A stretch of 64,000 bases of DNA, taken from a virus. The translations under genes were made by a program, and so were the position numbers. The stretch covers positions 16,242 to 80,241 of IMG/VR virus record IMGVR_UViG_3300023184_000081. The stretch is one strand, 5' to 3'. Shown one piece after another: positions 34,343-41,014 of the stretch. The first letter of the stretch is position 1; every line of letters starts with the position of its first letter. Below the pieces are notes generated by a model, which was given only the letters and a program-made list of their open reading frames with translations, was not told where the DNA came from and did not search any database.

Positions 34343-34513
34343 TATTGAAGCGCATTATTGTCTATTTCGGCGTTCCTCCGATGGGTCAGAGTGTTTATAT
34401 AGACACCCTGATAAGGAAAACAGTATCCATTGACAAGATATTGGTAGTGCGTTTCAATATGGTAACATGCAACAGCATGAGAGTAACGTGATACTGGCCA
34501 GTAAGCGTTCGGA

Positions 34514-34591
34514 CATGCAATATCTCAAAGCGGAAAGTCATGAGTCCGTAGAGAAAAAGATTTCGGTTCGATTCCGAATTGCGTGTGACCA
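34514..34591 (+). ncRNA. tRNA-like RNA without a D-arm (possible decayed tRNA-Met)
   Basis: CATGCAA pairs with TTGCGTG as an acceptor-like stem. TCTC/GAGA and CGGA/TCCG form one long arm whose loop AAGTCATGAG contains CAT. A perfect T-arm follows (TTCGG TTCGATT CCGAA). There is no D-arm, and the acceptor is followed by TGACCA rather than N-CCA. A second CATGCAA at 34466 and pairing of AATATGGT (34456-34463) with ACCATATT (34588-34595) suggest a larger fold. The 170 bp before it hold no other recognised gene. Confidence 0.4.
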
Positions 34592-34597
34592 TATTAC

Positions 34598-34671
34598 GCG
34601 GGATTAGTTAAATGGTATAATTAGAGTTTTCCAAACTCCAGTCATCAGTTCGATTCTGATATTCCGCTCCA
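34598..34671 (+). tRNA. tRNA-Gly (TCC)
   Basis: Acceptor GCGGGAT/ATTCCGC, loop TTTCCAA gives anticodon TCC, T-loop TTCGATT, CCA encoded. Confidence 0.9.
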
Positions 34672-34680
34672 TTTGTTGTT

Positions 34681-34753
34681 GGGGATTAGTTAAATGGTAT
34701 AACCGCGGATTTTGATTCCGCTATCACAAGTTCGATTCTTGTATCCCCTGCCA
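34681..34753 (+). tRNA. tRNA-Gln (TTG)
   Basis: Acceptor GGGGAT/ATCCCC, anticodon stem GCGGA/TCCGC with loop TTTTGAT, T-loop TTCGATT, CCA encoded. Confidence 0.9.
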
Positions 34754-34783
34754 GAAAATTTTATTTAACAGAAAGGAAATTGT

Positions 34784-34816
34784 ATGAAGCGAAAATCCAA
34801 AACACGCAAGACATAG
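34784..34816 (+). CDS. possible 10-aa basic micro-ORF inside the tRNA array
   Basis: ATG AAG CGA ... TAG encodes MKRKSKTRKT with a good ribosome site (AAAGGA 7 nt upstream); the stop runs into the first base of tRNA-Lys. It is the only stretch in the array with a clear Shine-Dalgarno. It may be an unused by-product or a true small basic peptide. Confidence 0.3.
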   Translation: MKRKSKTRKT

Positions 34817-34892
34817 GGAGTGTGGTGTAAAGGCTTGCACAACGGACTTTTAATCCGCTAAGAGTTAGGTTCGATTCCTACCACTCCCACCA
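34816..34892 (+). tRNA. tRNA-Lys (TTT)
   Basis: Acceptor GGGAGTG/CACTCCC, loop CTTTTAA gives TTT, T-loop TTCGATT, CCA encoded. Confidence 0.93.
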
Positions 34893-34966
34893 TATGAAAA
34901 CACATTCTTTAAGGTCTTGGTCGTTACCAGCCTGGCAAAAACGACGACAGAGTGTGTTTCCATATA
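34891..34966 (+). ncRNA. long hairpin RNA between tRNA-Lys and tRNA-Ser
   Basis: The 18-nt arms 34891-34908 and 34949-34966 pair almost completely. Inside, GTCGTT/AACGAC and CCAG/CTGG form further stems. It begins in the CCA of tRNA-Lys. It is not a tRNA (no T-arm); it may direct processing of the array transcript. Confidence 0.5.
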
Positions 34967-34975
34967 GTAGAAAAA

Positions 34976-35067
34976 GGAGAGTAATGCAGCGGGGTTGGTC
35001 CTGCGACCAGCCTTGAAAACTGGGTTCTGAGAAATCGGATGGGGTTCGACTCCTCTGCTCTCCGCCA
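34976..35067 (+). tRNA. tRNA-Ser (TGA)
   Basis: Acceptor GGAGAGT/GCTCTCC, loop CTTGAAA gives TGA, long variable hairpin TCTGA-GAAA-TCGGA, CCA encoded. Confidence 0.88.
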
Positions 35068-35073
35068 ATTTTT

Positions 35074-35149
35074 GACTCGTTAGCTCAATCGGAAGAGCAC
35101 ATGCCTGTCACGCATGAGGTAAGGGGATCGAAACCCCTACGGGTCGCCA
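35074..35149 (+). tRNA. tRNA-Asp (GTC)
   Basis: Acceptor GACTCGT/ACGGGTC, stem CATGC/GCATG with loop CTGTCAC, T-loop ATCGAAA, CCA encoded. Confidence 0.92.
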
Positions 35150-35157
35150 AGAATTAC

Positions 35158-35251
35158 GGAGATTTGGCTGAGCATGGTTTAAGGCAGCGGATTGCTAATC
35201 CGTCGATCGAGGAAACTTGATCCATTGGTTCGAATCCAATAATCTCCGCCA
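35158..35251 (+). tRNA. tRNA-Ser (GCT)
   Basis: Acceptor GGAGATT/AATCTCC, loop TTGCTAA gives GCT, long variable arm, T-loop TTCGAAT, CCA encoded. Confidence 0.92.
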
Positions 35252-35265
35252 GAATTAAAAGTTTT

Positions 35266-35361
35266 GCTCCCCAGCACTCGGCGTGCGGCATGCCCTTATA
35301 AAGCGTGGAGACTGGTCAGATAGGCTGGAACGGGAAGGTTCAAAACCTTCGGGGAGTACCA
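35266..35361 (+). tRNA. class II tRNA with anticodon TAT, identity uncertain
   Basis: 96 nt. Acceptor GCTCCCC/GGGGAGT, T-arm GAAGGTTCAAAACCTTC, CCA encoded. The anticodon arm ATGCC/AGCGT with loop CTTATAA gives TAT (Ile, AUA). However, it has a long variable hairpin (CTGGTC/GGCTGG), normal only for Leu, Ser and Tyr, and an odd D-arm. Amino acid not decided. Confidence 0.6.
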
Positions 35362-35366
35362 AATTT

Positions 35367-35444
35367 GGTGAGGTGGCAGAGTGGTCAAATGCAAGAGCCT
35401 GCAAAACTCTAAAATCGTCGGTTCGAATCCGACCCTCACTTCCA
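35367..35444 (+). tRNA. tRNA-Cys (GCA)
   Basis: Acceptor GGTGAGG/CCTCACT, loop CTGCAAA gives GCA, discriminator T as usual for Cys, CCA encoded. Confidence 0.9.
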
Positions 35445-35449
35445 AACTT

Positions 35450-35524
35450 GCCCTGTTAGTTCTAGTGGTAAAACGTCGGTTTTGTAATCCGAATTCGGGT
35501 GTTCGATTCACCCACGGGGCACCA
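35450..35524 (+). tRNA. tRNA-Thr (TGT)
   Basis: Acceptor GCCCTGT/ACGGGGC, loop TTTGTAA gives TGT, T-loop TTCGATT, CCA encoded. Confidence 0.9.
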
Positions 35525-35531
35525 AAGAAAT

Positions 35532-35624
35532 GGAAGTATTGATGCTATGGCGTGTGCATCCCGAGACTGTAAATCTCGTCCCTCAGGGTAAACATTACTG
35601 GTTCGACTCCAGTTACTTCCACCA
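35532..35624 (+). tRNA. tRNA-Tyr (GTA)
   Basis: Acceptor GGAAGTA/TACTTCC, stem CGAGA/TCTCG with loop CTGTAAA, long variable arm, CCA encoded. Confidence 0.93.
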
Positions 35625-35631
35625 GATTTAT

Positions 35632-35706
35632 TCCTCGATAGCTCAGCGGTAGAGCAGTTGACTGTTAATCAATTGGTCCGTGGTTCGATCCCACGTCGAG
35701 GAGCCA
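35632..35706 (+). tRNA. tRNA-Asn (GTT)
   Basis: Acceptor TCCTCGA/TCGAGGA, loop CTGTTAA gives GTT, T-loop TTCGATC, CCA encoded. Confidence 0.93.
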
Positions 35707-35715
35707 GTATCAAAA

Positions 35716-35791
35716 CGGTGTGTAGCTCAGCTGGTAGAGTGCGTGGTTTGGGACCATGAGGTCGGGAGTTCGAAACTCTCCACACCGACCA
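35716..35791 (+). tRNA. tRNA-Pro (TGG)
   Basis: Acceptor CGGTGTG/CACACCG, stem CGTGG/CCATG with loop TTTGGGA, T-loop TTCGAAA, CCA encoded. Confidence 0.92.
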
Positions 35792-35796
35792 GAATT

Positions 35797-35883
35797 GCAA
35801 GTGTGATGGAACAGGTATACATAAGAGACTTAAAATCTCTCGCTCGCAAGGGCATGCGGGTTCGATTCCCGCCACTTGCACCA
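35797..35883 (+). tRNA. tRNA-Leu (TAA)
   Basis: Acceptor GCAAGTG/CACTTGC, stem AGAGA/TCTCT with loop CTTAAAA, long variable arm, CCA encoded. Confidence 0.93.
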
Positions 35884-35899
35884 TAGTGATTCAGTATTT

Positions 35900-35975
35900 G
35901 GGGGTGTAGCTCAGTTGGGAGAGCGTATGCTTTGCAAGCATAATGTCGTCGGTTCGATCCCGTCCATCTCCACCA
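35900..35975 (+). tRNA. tRNA-Ala (TGC)
   Basis: Acceptor GGGGGTG/CATCTCC with two G-T pairs, stem TATGC/GCATA with loop TTTGCAA, CCA encoded. Confidence 0.92.
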
Positions 35976-35983
35976 GATTTAAT

Positions 35984-36057
35984 GCCTCGGTAGTTTAACG
36001 GTAAAACGCCATCCTTACACGGTGGATTCGGGAGTTCAACTCTCCAACGAGGTACCA
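35984..36057 (+). tRNA. tRNA-Val (TAC)
   Basis: Acceptor GCCTCGG/ACGAGGT (last pair weak), stem CCATC/GGTGG with loop CTTACAC, CCA encoded. Confidence 0.88.
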
Positions 36058-36066
36058 AAAAGTTTT

Positions 36067-36143
36067 GCCCCGGTGACGGAATTGGCATACGTGTCGGTCT
36101 TAGAAGCCGAATTTTAGGAGTTCGAGTCTCCTCTGGGGCACCA
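36067..36143 (+). tRNA. tRNA-Leu (TAG) with short variable arm
   Basis: Acceptor GCCCCGG/CTGGGGC, stem TCGGT/GCCGA with loop CTTAGAA gives TAG. Only 77 nt: the D-arm is Leu-like but the variable region is about 6 nt instead of the long arm expected for Leu. Confidence 0.8.
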
Positions 36144-36205
36144 TAAGTAACTGCATTGGTAAGGAAAGACAATGTTCATAGACTCTCGAGGGAATATGTT
36201 CATAC

Positions 36206-36221
36206 CTCCGCTGCAGCGGAG
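36206..36221. repeat. 16-bp perfect palindrome between tRNA genes
   Basis: CTCCGCTGCAGCGGAG is fully self-complementary. The 162-bp gap it lies in also has two copies of ATGTTCATA and, at about 36250-36270, a hairpin GGGGAT/ATCTCC with loop TTTAGAC that looks like the anticodon arm of a lost tRNA-Leu. Confidence 0.5.
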
Positions 36222-36305
36222 AAAAGGAGGATGGGCAAGCGATGATTTGGGGATTTTAGACATCTCCTCTAGCTGGATACCCCACCTGCCAGTGCAGTTT
36301 CTTAT

Positions 36306-36381
36306 GGTAATGTAGCATAGTGACTAATGCAGTTCCTTCATACGGAAAAGATCGTTGGTTTGAGTCCAACCATTACTACCA
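36306..36381 (+). tRNA. tRNA-Met (CAT), elongator type or Ile-lysidine type
   Basis: Acceptor GGTAATG/CATTACT, loop TTCATAC gives CAT, T-loop TTTGAGT, CCA encoded. It has a normal first base pair, so it is not the initiator. Met or (if C34 is modified to lysidine) Ile cannot be separated by sequence reading. Confidence 0.85.
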
Positions 36382-36388
36382 AATTTTT

Positions 36389-36465
36389 GCGCCCATAGCT
36401 CAGTGGATTAGAGCCAACGGTTTCTACCCGTTAGGTCGGCAGTTCGAATCTGTCTGGGCGCACCA
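36389..36465 (+). tRNA. tRNA-Arg (TCT)
   Basis: Acceptor GCGCCCA/TGGGCGC, stem AACGG/CCGTT with loop TTTCTAC, CCA encoded. Confidence 0.93.
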
Positions 36466-36471
36466 GTATTT

Positions 36472-36547
36472 ACCATCTTAGCTCAGCGGTAGTAGCAGTG
36501 TGTTGATAACGCATTGGTCAGTGGTTCGATCCCACTAGATGGTACCA
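36472..36547 (+). tRNA. tRNA-Ile (GAT)
   Basis: Acceptor ACCATCT/AGATGGT, loop TTGATAA gives GAT, T-loop TTCGATC, CCA encoded. Confidence 0.92.
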
Positions 36548-36552
36548 AATTT

Positions 36553-36626
36553 CTCGGTGTAGTATAATGGCATTACGGCAGCCTCCAAATCTGCTTATGG
36601 GAGTTCGATTCTCTCCGCCGGGGCCA
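36553..36626 (+). tRNA. tRNA-Trp (CCA)
   Basis: Acceptor CTCGGTG/CGCCGGG, loop CTCCAAA gives anticodon CCA, discriminator G as usual for Trp, 3' CCA encoded. Confidence 0.88.
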
Positions 36627-36628
36627 AT

Positions 36629-36704
36629 ATCTCTATAACTCAGCGGACAGAGTTCTTCGGTCCTAACGAAGCGGTCGCAAGTTCGAATCTTGCTAGGGAT
36701 GCCA
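36629..36704 (+). tRNA. tRNA-Arg (CCT)
   Basis: Acceptor ATCTCTA/TAGGGAT, stem CTTCG/CGAAG with loop GTCCTAA, CCA encoded. Confidence 0.9.
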
Positions 36705-36709
36705 GTTTT

Positions 36710-36787
36710 AGATGGAGAGCTAGTCTGGTGATTCAGCGCGTGCCTGAAGAGCATGAGAACTCAGTTCGATTCTGAGTCCATCTACCA
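36710..36787 (+). tRNA. tRNA-Phe (GAA)
   Basis: Acceptor AGATGGA/TCCATCT, stem CGTGC/GCATG with loop CTGAAGA, CCA encoded. Confidence 0.92.
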
Positions 36788-36796
36788 AAGAACAAT

Positions 36797-36870
36797 GGTG
36801 TTGTTAATGTAATGGTTGCATAACTGTCTGTGAAACAGTTAGAGAGGGTTCGATTCCCCACTTCACCCCA
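36797..36870 (+). tRNA. tRNA-His (GTG)
   Basis: Stem ACTGT/ACAGT with loop CTGTGAA gives GTG. The 5' extra G faces discriminator C, the tRNA-His identity pair. Acceptor has two T-T mismatches. CCA encoded. Confidence 0.88.
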
Positions 36871-36878
36871 ATAAATAT

Positions 36879-36955
36879 CGGTCCTTAACTCAATTGGATA
36901 GAGTGCCAGTCTTCGAAACTGGAGGTTGGGAGTTCGAGTCTCTCAGGATCGGCCA
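36879..36955 (+). tRNA. tRNA-Arg (TCG)
   Basis: Acceptor CGGTCCT/AGGATCG, stem CCAGT/ACTGG with loop CTTCGAA, CCA encoded. Last gene of the array. Confidence 0.92.
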
Positions 36956-36978
36956 ATATTTTAATGAAAGGAGTTTGT

Positions 36979-37449
36979 ATGAAGAAATTAAATTTGCAAG
37001 AGGTTAAAACATTTATAGAAGCGCAAACTCCATCGACCAAAATTTATCTAGGTTGTGATTCTGAAAAGTATAAAGCGAATGGTCAATGGTATGCAGATTA
37101 TATCTTAGCAATTGTTGTGCATATCGACGGATGTCATGGTTGCAAAATCTTCGGTGAAGTTCACACTGAAAAAGACTATGATGCTAAGGCTAGCAAGCCA
37201 TCGCTCAGATTGATGCAGGAAGTTTATAAAGTGGCAGAACTTTATCTGAAACTCGGCGAAGTATTAGAAGGTCGCGATGTAGAAGTGCATCTAGATATTA
37301 ATCCGGATATGGAATATGGCAGCAGCTGCGTTATCAATCAAGCAGTTGGTTACATAAAAGGAATGTGTAATGTCATTCCTCTTGTAAAACCCAATGCTTT
37401 TGCTGCCAGCTATGCTGCAGATAGACTAAAAAGCATAAGAGTCGCATAA
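36979..37449 (+). CDS. DUF458/YkuK-like RNase H-fold protein
   Basis: 156 aa from ATG 36979, which has AAAGGAG upstream. TKIYLGCDSEKY at the start and HLDINPDMEYGSS supply the acidic residues of the RNase H-like YkuK family; KPNAFAASYAADRL closes it. Possibly acts on RNA or RNA-DNA hybrids. It directly follows the tRNA array and is coupled by TAATG to the cupin gene. Confidence 0.8.
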   Translation: MKKLNLQEVKTFIEAQTPSTKIYLGCDSEKYKANGQWYADYILAIVVHIDGCHGCKIFGEVHTEKDYDAKASKPSLRLMQEVYKVAELYLKLGEVLEGRDVEVHLDINPDMEYGSSCVINQAVGYIKGMCNVIPLVKPNAFAASYAADRLKSIRVA

Positions 37450-37787
37450 TGGAAACCATTCGTCCGTGGGGATATTATCGTGTATTGCATGATGTCGATG
37501 GAACTAAGGTGAAAGAACTTGTTGTAAATCCTGGTTGCAGTTTATCAATGCAACGACATAATTTTAGATCAGAACATTGGCATGTCACTGAAGGATGTGC
37601 AGTGATTAATACAAGCATAACTTCTGTGGATCCAATTAACACCACATTGTTTATGCATCAGTCTATTCATATCAATCGGGGTGAATGGCATCAATTAACA
37701 AATCCATTTGATACGCCATGTAAAATAATTGAAATACAGTATGGTGAAAAATGTATTGAAGATGATATTGAGAGACATTCTTATTAA
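37449..37787 (+). CDS. cupin, mannose-6-phosphate-isomerase-like
   Basis: 112 aa. RPWGYYRVLHDVDG and KELVVNPGCSLSMQRHNFRSEHW match the cupin domain of type II phosphomannose isomerases (His in RHNFRSEHWHV are metal ligands), plus a second cupin motif in GEWHQLTNP. It would feed GDP-mannose-type sugars or sense sugar phosphates. Links to the glycosyltransferase genes of this phage are inference. Confidence 0.85.
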   Translation: METIRPWGYYRVLHDVDGTKVKELVVNPGCSLSMQRHNFRSEHWHVTEGCAVINTSITSVDPINTTLFMHQSIHINRGEWHQLTNPFDTPCKIIEIQYGEKCIEDDIERHSY

Positions 37788-37796
37788 AGAAATGCC

Positions 37797-37825
37797 TTGC
37801 CATTTAGCCAACATGAGCGTATAAT
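37797..37825 (+). promoter_or_regulatory. early promoter before 37847
   Basis: TTGCCA (37797-37802), 17-bp spacer with ATTTAGCC, TATAAT (37820-37825); normal leader with TGGAG. Confidence 0.8.
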
Positions 37826-37846
37826 AATACTCTGAATGGAGATAAT

Positions 37847-38044
37847 ATGGCGTATGTATTCACTGAAGACGAACTAGAAGATATCAAACAGATCGTAGAC
37901 GCTAATGGTGAGTGGGGTATTCGATCCGCTTACTATTGGTGGAATGGCCTTGCTAAGGATAAGACAGTTAAAGTCGACGAAGTAGAAAATTTTGCAATAG
38001 CATTTATGTCACAATATAATGAACAATTTGGAGTAACATATTAA
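37847..38044 (+). CDS. small acidic protein upstream of ligase
   Basis: 65 aa, acidic, aromatic (GIRSAYYWWNGLAKDK). TGGAGATAAT ribosome site; the stop overlaps the ligase ATG (TAATG). No family recognised. Confidence 0.7.
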   Translation: MAYVFTEDELEDIKQIVDANGEWGIRSAYYWWNGLAKDKTVKVDEVENFAIAFMSQYNEQFGVTY

Positions 38045-39339
38045 TGAAACCGTGGGAAATAATTACTCGTCTTGAGTCTGACAATTCGCGTCTGTTTAAA
38101 GAATCGGTCATCGCTGAAGCAGTTAAAGAAAATAACATTGAATTTTTTGATGGCATAGGTTATGCTCTCGATTCATTCACCACCTTTGGCGTAAAGAAAG
38201 TTCCGGAGAAAACTAATGAAAATGGCAATGGTGTGTCTTGGTCTGATTTTGATTGTATATGCCAGCGTCTTATCAATCGTGAGCTCACAGGTAATCTCGC
38301 CAGAGATTCGATTGAACAAATGATGAATGATTCTACGAAAGACCAATGGAATAATTGGTATCGTAGAATTCTGATTAAAGATCTTCGTTGCGGTGTTTCT
38401 GAGAAAACTGTGAACAACGTTGTTCCTCCTCTCTTTTCGATTCCGACATTCTCGTGTCAGTTGGCTCATGATTCTGCAAAGCACGAATCCAAAGTTTCTG
38501 GCAAGAAAATGATTGAAAACAAACTTGATGGAGTTCGCGTTATCACGATTGTTAATCCTGATGGTCGTGTTGATCAATATTCTAGGAATGGAAAAGAGTT
38601 ACTCAATTTCCAAAAGATCAAAGATCAAATCAGTGCTATCGCTTCTACCTTTACTCAGCCGATGGTGCTAGATGGTGAAGTAATGTCTAGCAGTTTTCAG
38701 GATTTGATGACGCAAGTGAATCGCAAGAGCAATGTCAATGCTGGCGATGCTATATTGAATCTGTTTGATATTCTTCCTCTGATTGATTTTAAAAAGGGTG
38801 AACACAATGTCATTCAGAAAGAAAGAACTGAATATCTGACAGATTGGTATGAGAACAATATATCTAAACTGCCTAATGTTACTGTTTTGAATCATGCACT
38901 TCTAGATCTAGATACAAAAGAAGGGCAGAAATTGTTCAAGATGTATAATTTTTCTGCGATCGAAAACGGATACGAAGGTCTTATGATCAAGGATCCAGAA
39001 GCGATTTATGAGTGCAAACGAAGTGTTGCGTGGTTGAAACTTAAACCATACATAGAAGTGAGTTTGACCGTAATCTCTACAGAAGAAGGAACTGGAAAGA
39101 ATCTAGGTAAAATGGGTGCACTGATCTGTGAAGGTGTTGATGATGGAAAACTAATCCAAGTCAATGTTGGCTCCGGATTTACTGATCTTCAGCGAGACGA
39201 ATTTTGGTCATGTAAAGTAGATGGTCAAATTGTTGAGGTTCGTGCTGATGCCATAACGCAAAATCAGGATAAGACTTATAGCCTAAGATTTCCGCGTTTC
39301 AAATGTTTTCGTGGGTTCAAAACAGGAGAGAAAATATAA
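38044..39339 (+). CDS. 30: ATP-dependent DNA ligase (T4 gp30 type)
   Basis: 431 aa. Adenylation motif I is MIENKLDGVRV (Lys at about residue 160), followed by QYSRNGKELL (motif Ia), LDGEVM (III), ENGYEGLMIKDP (IV) and AWLKLKPY (V). An N-terminal helical domain precedes and an OB-fold C-terminus follows. It seals nicks in replication and repair. It is the second gene of the 37847 operon. Confidence 0.95.
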   Translation: MKPWEIITRLESDNSRLFKESVIAEAVKENNIEFFDGIGYALDSFTTFGVKKVPEKTNENGNGVSWSDFDCICQRLINRELTGNLARDSIEQMMNDSTKDQWNNWYRRILIKDLRCGVSEKTVNNVVPPLFSIPTFSCQLAHDSAKHESKVSGKKMIENKLDGVRVITIVNPDGRVDQYSRNGKELLNFQKIKDQISAIASTFTQPMVLDGEVMSSSFQDLMTQVNRKSNVNAGDAILNLFDILPLIDFKKGEHNVIQKERTEYLTDWYENNISKLPNVTVLNHALLDLDTKEGQKLFKMYNFSAIENGYEGLMIKDPEAIYECKRSVAWLKLKPYIEVSLTVISTEEGTGKNLGKMGALICEGVDDGKLIQVNVGSGFTDLQRDEFWSCKVDGQIVEVRADAITQNQDKTYSLRFPRFKCFRGFKTGEKI

Positions 39340-39468
39340 GTGAATGTAGTTTACATCATTATGATACCAGTGTATATCGCTTTCATTATAATGTGGTTTG
39401 GCATTATGCCTATAATGTTTTATGGTTTAATCAAATATTTTTTAATATCACTGATGAAGATGATTTAA
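39340..39468 (+). CDS. 42-aa membrane protein
   Basis: GTG 39340 starts directly after the ligase stop; the frame ends TAA 39468, overlapping the next ATG. The product is nearly all hydrophobic (YIIMIPVYIAFIIMWFGIM, then IMFYGLIKYFLISLMKMI): one or two membrane helices. The exact TAATG coupling on the 3' side supports it as a real gene. Confidence 0.6.
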   Translation: MNVVYIIMIPVYIAFIIMWFGIMPIMFYGLIKYFLISLMKMI

Positions 39469-39683
39469 TGAAGACGCCTGCATTTGGAACAAAAGGATAC
39501 ATAATTTTATGTGTAGACGGAAAGTATCGATTTAGAGTCTATACAGAAAAAGATTTTATTGATTACGATTTAGCTCACAGCGATTTATGCGTAGAGATAG
39601 TGGATAAAGATGCGACTTTTTATTCAGACGATCGCGGCGACAGATTGGATCACAACCCCTCAACATTAGGATATGACGAATGA
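39468..39683 (+). CDS. small protein of unknown function
   Basis: 71 aa from ATG 39468, chosen because it overlaps the upstream stop (TAATG); a longer open frame upstream lies inside the ligase and the membrane protein. Beta-rich start (GYIILCVDGKYRFRVYTEK), acidic end. Overlaps the next gene by 4 bp. Confidence 0.65.
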   Translation: MKTPAFGTKGYIILCVDGKYRFRVYTEKDFIDYDLAHSDLCVEIVDKDATFYSDDRGDRLDHNPSTLGYDE

Positions 39684-40186
39684 GTAATTATAAAACACAC
39701 GCAATAAACGAATTCCGTGCTGCAGGATGGATGGATCAGAATGGTAAATACCTTGATGAGATGCAAGAAATGATATGTAATCATGTTCTTGCTCTATTAG
39801 ATGTTTTTGCCGATGAAGGACATTCTGGCACCACTGCGCCATACACTATCGAATTGTTCTCTAAATTAGCAAAGTTTGATCCGATTGTTCCATTGACTGG
39901 TGAGGACTGGGAATGGAGTGAAGTGTCTGATGGCGACAATGGAAAAATGTATCAGAACAAACGATGCGGTGCTGTATTTAAAGACGCAAATCGACATGAT
40001 GGACAACCATATTATCTTGATGGCAAAGTGTTTTGGGAATGGTATAAGAGTGAAGATGGTGAAATGTCTAAGTCATATTTCACAAGTGCCGATTCTCAAG
40101 AGCCTATTGTATTTCCCTACACACCAAAGTCGGAGTATGTGTTTAGGGCAACAGAACAATTTCCAAATGAGGAAATTACAAAATGA
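39680..40186 (+). CDS. conserved phage protein of unknown function
   Basis: 168 aa. Starts MSNYKTHAINEFRAAGWMD, a frequent start of hypothetical proteins in T4-like marine phages, then TAPYTIELFSKLAKFDPIVPL and DWEWSEVSDG. Soluble, aromatic-rich. ATGA overlap with dCMP deaminase. Confidence 0.75.
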   Translation: MSNYKTHAINEFRAAGWMDQNGKYLDEMQEMICNHVLALLDVFADEGHSGTTAPYTIELFSKLAKFDPIVPLTGEDWEWSEVSDGDNGKMYQNKRCGAVFKDANRHDGQPYYLDGKVFWEWYKSEDGEMSKSYFTSADSQEPIVFPYTPKSEYVFRATEQFPNEEITK

Positions 40187-40659
40187 ATAACACAGTTAAA
40201 GCAAGTATAGATCTGAGAGACTGGGATACAAGATTTTTGGATCTTACAGAGCATATTTCCAAATGGAGTAAAGATCCATCTACGAAAGTGGGTGCCGTGA
40301 TTGTAGACTCGCAACGCAGAATCGTATCCACCGGATATAATGGATTTCCTGTTGGAGTTATGGATTCGTATGATCGCTTGACTAATCGCGATAATAAATA
40401 TGAAATGATAATCCATGCTGAAGCCAATGCTATTCTTTTTGCTCATCAACGTATGAATGGTATGACGCTATACACAACTCCATTTCAGCCATGCAGTCGA
40501 TGCGCTTCTCTGATCATTCAGAGTGGAATTTCTAGAGTTATATCGTATGAAATAGAAGAATCGAAAAATCGTTGGGTGGATAGTTTTAAACTAGCGAAAG
40601 AATTATTCGAGGAAGCCGGAGTCGAACTTCTACTTTTGGAAAAGGTGTATAATGTTTAA
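40183..40659 (+). CDS. dCMP deaminase
   Basis: 158 aa. Zinc site HAEANAIL and PCSRCASLI (HAE...PCxxC) is complete, with STKVGAVIVDS and GYNGFPVGV for the substrate loop. It converts dCMP to dUMP, the substrate of ThyX, so together they favour dTMP supply. Short overlap with the gene before and close spacing after indicate an operon. Confidence 0.93.
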   Translation: MNNTVKASIDLRDWDTRFLDLTEHISKWSKDPSTKVGAVIVDSQRRIVSTGYNGFPVGVMDSYDRLTNRDNKYEMIIHAEANAILFAHQRMNGMTLYTTPFQPCSRCASLIIQSGISRVISYEIEESKNRWVDSFKLAKELFEEAGVELLLLEKVYNV

Positions 40660-40816
40660 TTTGATTTTCTCTGCAATGGCTGGATGTTTCGCATTTATAT
40701 GTTCGAACAATTCACAAGAAATTGGAGTGCTTGGAGCAATTGGATGGATTTTAGTTTCTGGTTATTTCTTTTTGTGTGAATTGATTGAACAATATATTCA
40801 GAAAGAAAAACAATGA
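40652..40816 (+). CDS. 54-aa membrane protein
   Basis: ATG 40652 overlaps the end of the deaminase gene. Two hydrophobic helices (NLIFSAMAGCFAFIC and GVLGAIGWILVSGYFFLCEL) flank a short polar turn; basic end KEKQ. The stop overlaps the next ATG. Confidence 0.6.
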   Translation: MFNLIFSAMAGCFAFICSNNSQEIGVLGAIGWILVSGYFFLCELIEQYIQKEKQ

Positions 40817-41004
40817 ATAGAATAGTCGAAATCTCAAATCCATCGGTCGAGCGTATGATTGCCGAATATAGATTAGCTCAAATGACAAAGTCGATTCGAG
40901 TAGATCAGGAAACTGCTGTAGAAATGGAACAGCACGTAAAAGATCTAAAGATCATCAGAGAATCGTTAGATGGTAAGGGTAAGACAGTAGATATAACAAT
41001 TTAG
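40813..41004 (+). CDS. small helical protein
   Basis: 63 aa, charged amphipathic helices (VERMIAEYRLAQMTKS). ATGA coupling to the membrane protein. No family recognised. Confidence 0.6.
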   Translation: MNRIVEISNPSVERMIAEYRLAQMTKSIRVDQETAVEMEQHVKDLKIIRESLDGKGKTVDITI

Positions 41005-41014
41005 AAAGTATGAT

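Noticed and set aside
34197-36886. ORFs of 60-90 aa across the tRNA array
   Set aside because: They read through mature tRNA sequence; tRNA structure explains the DNA.
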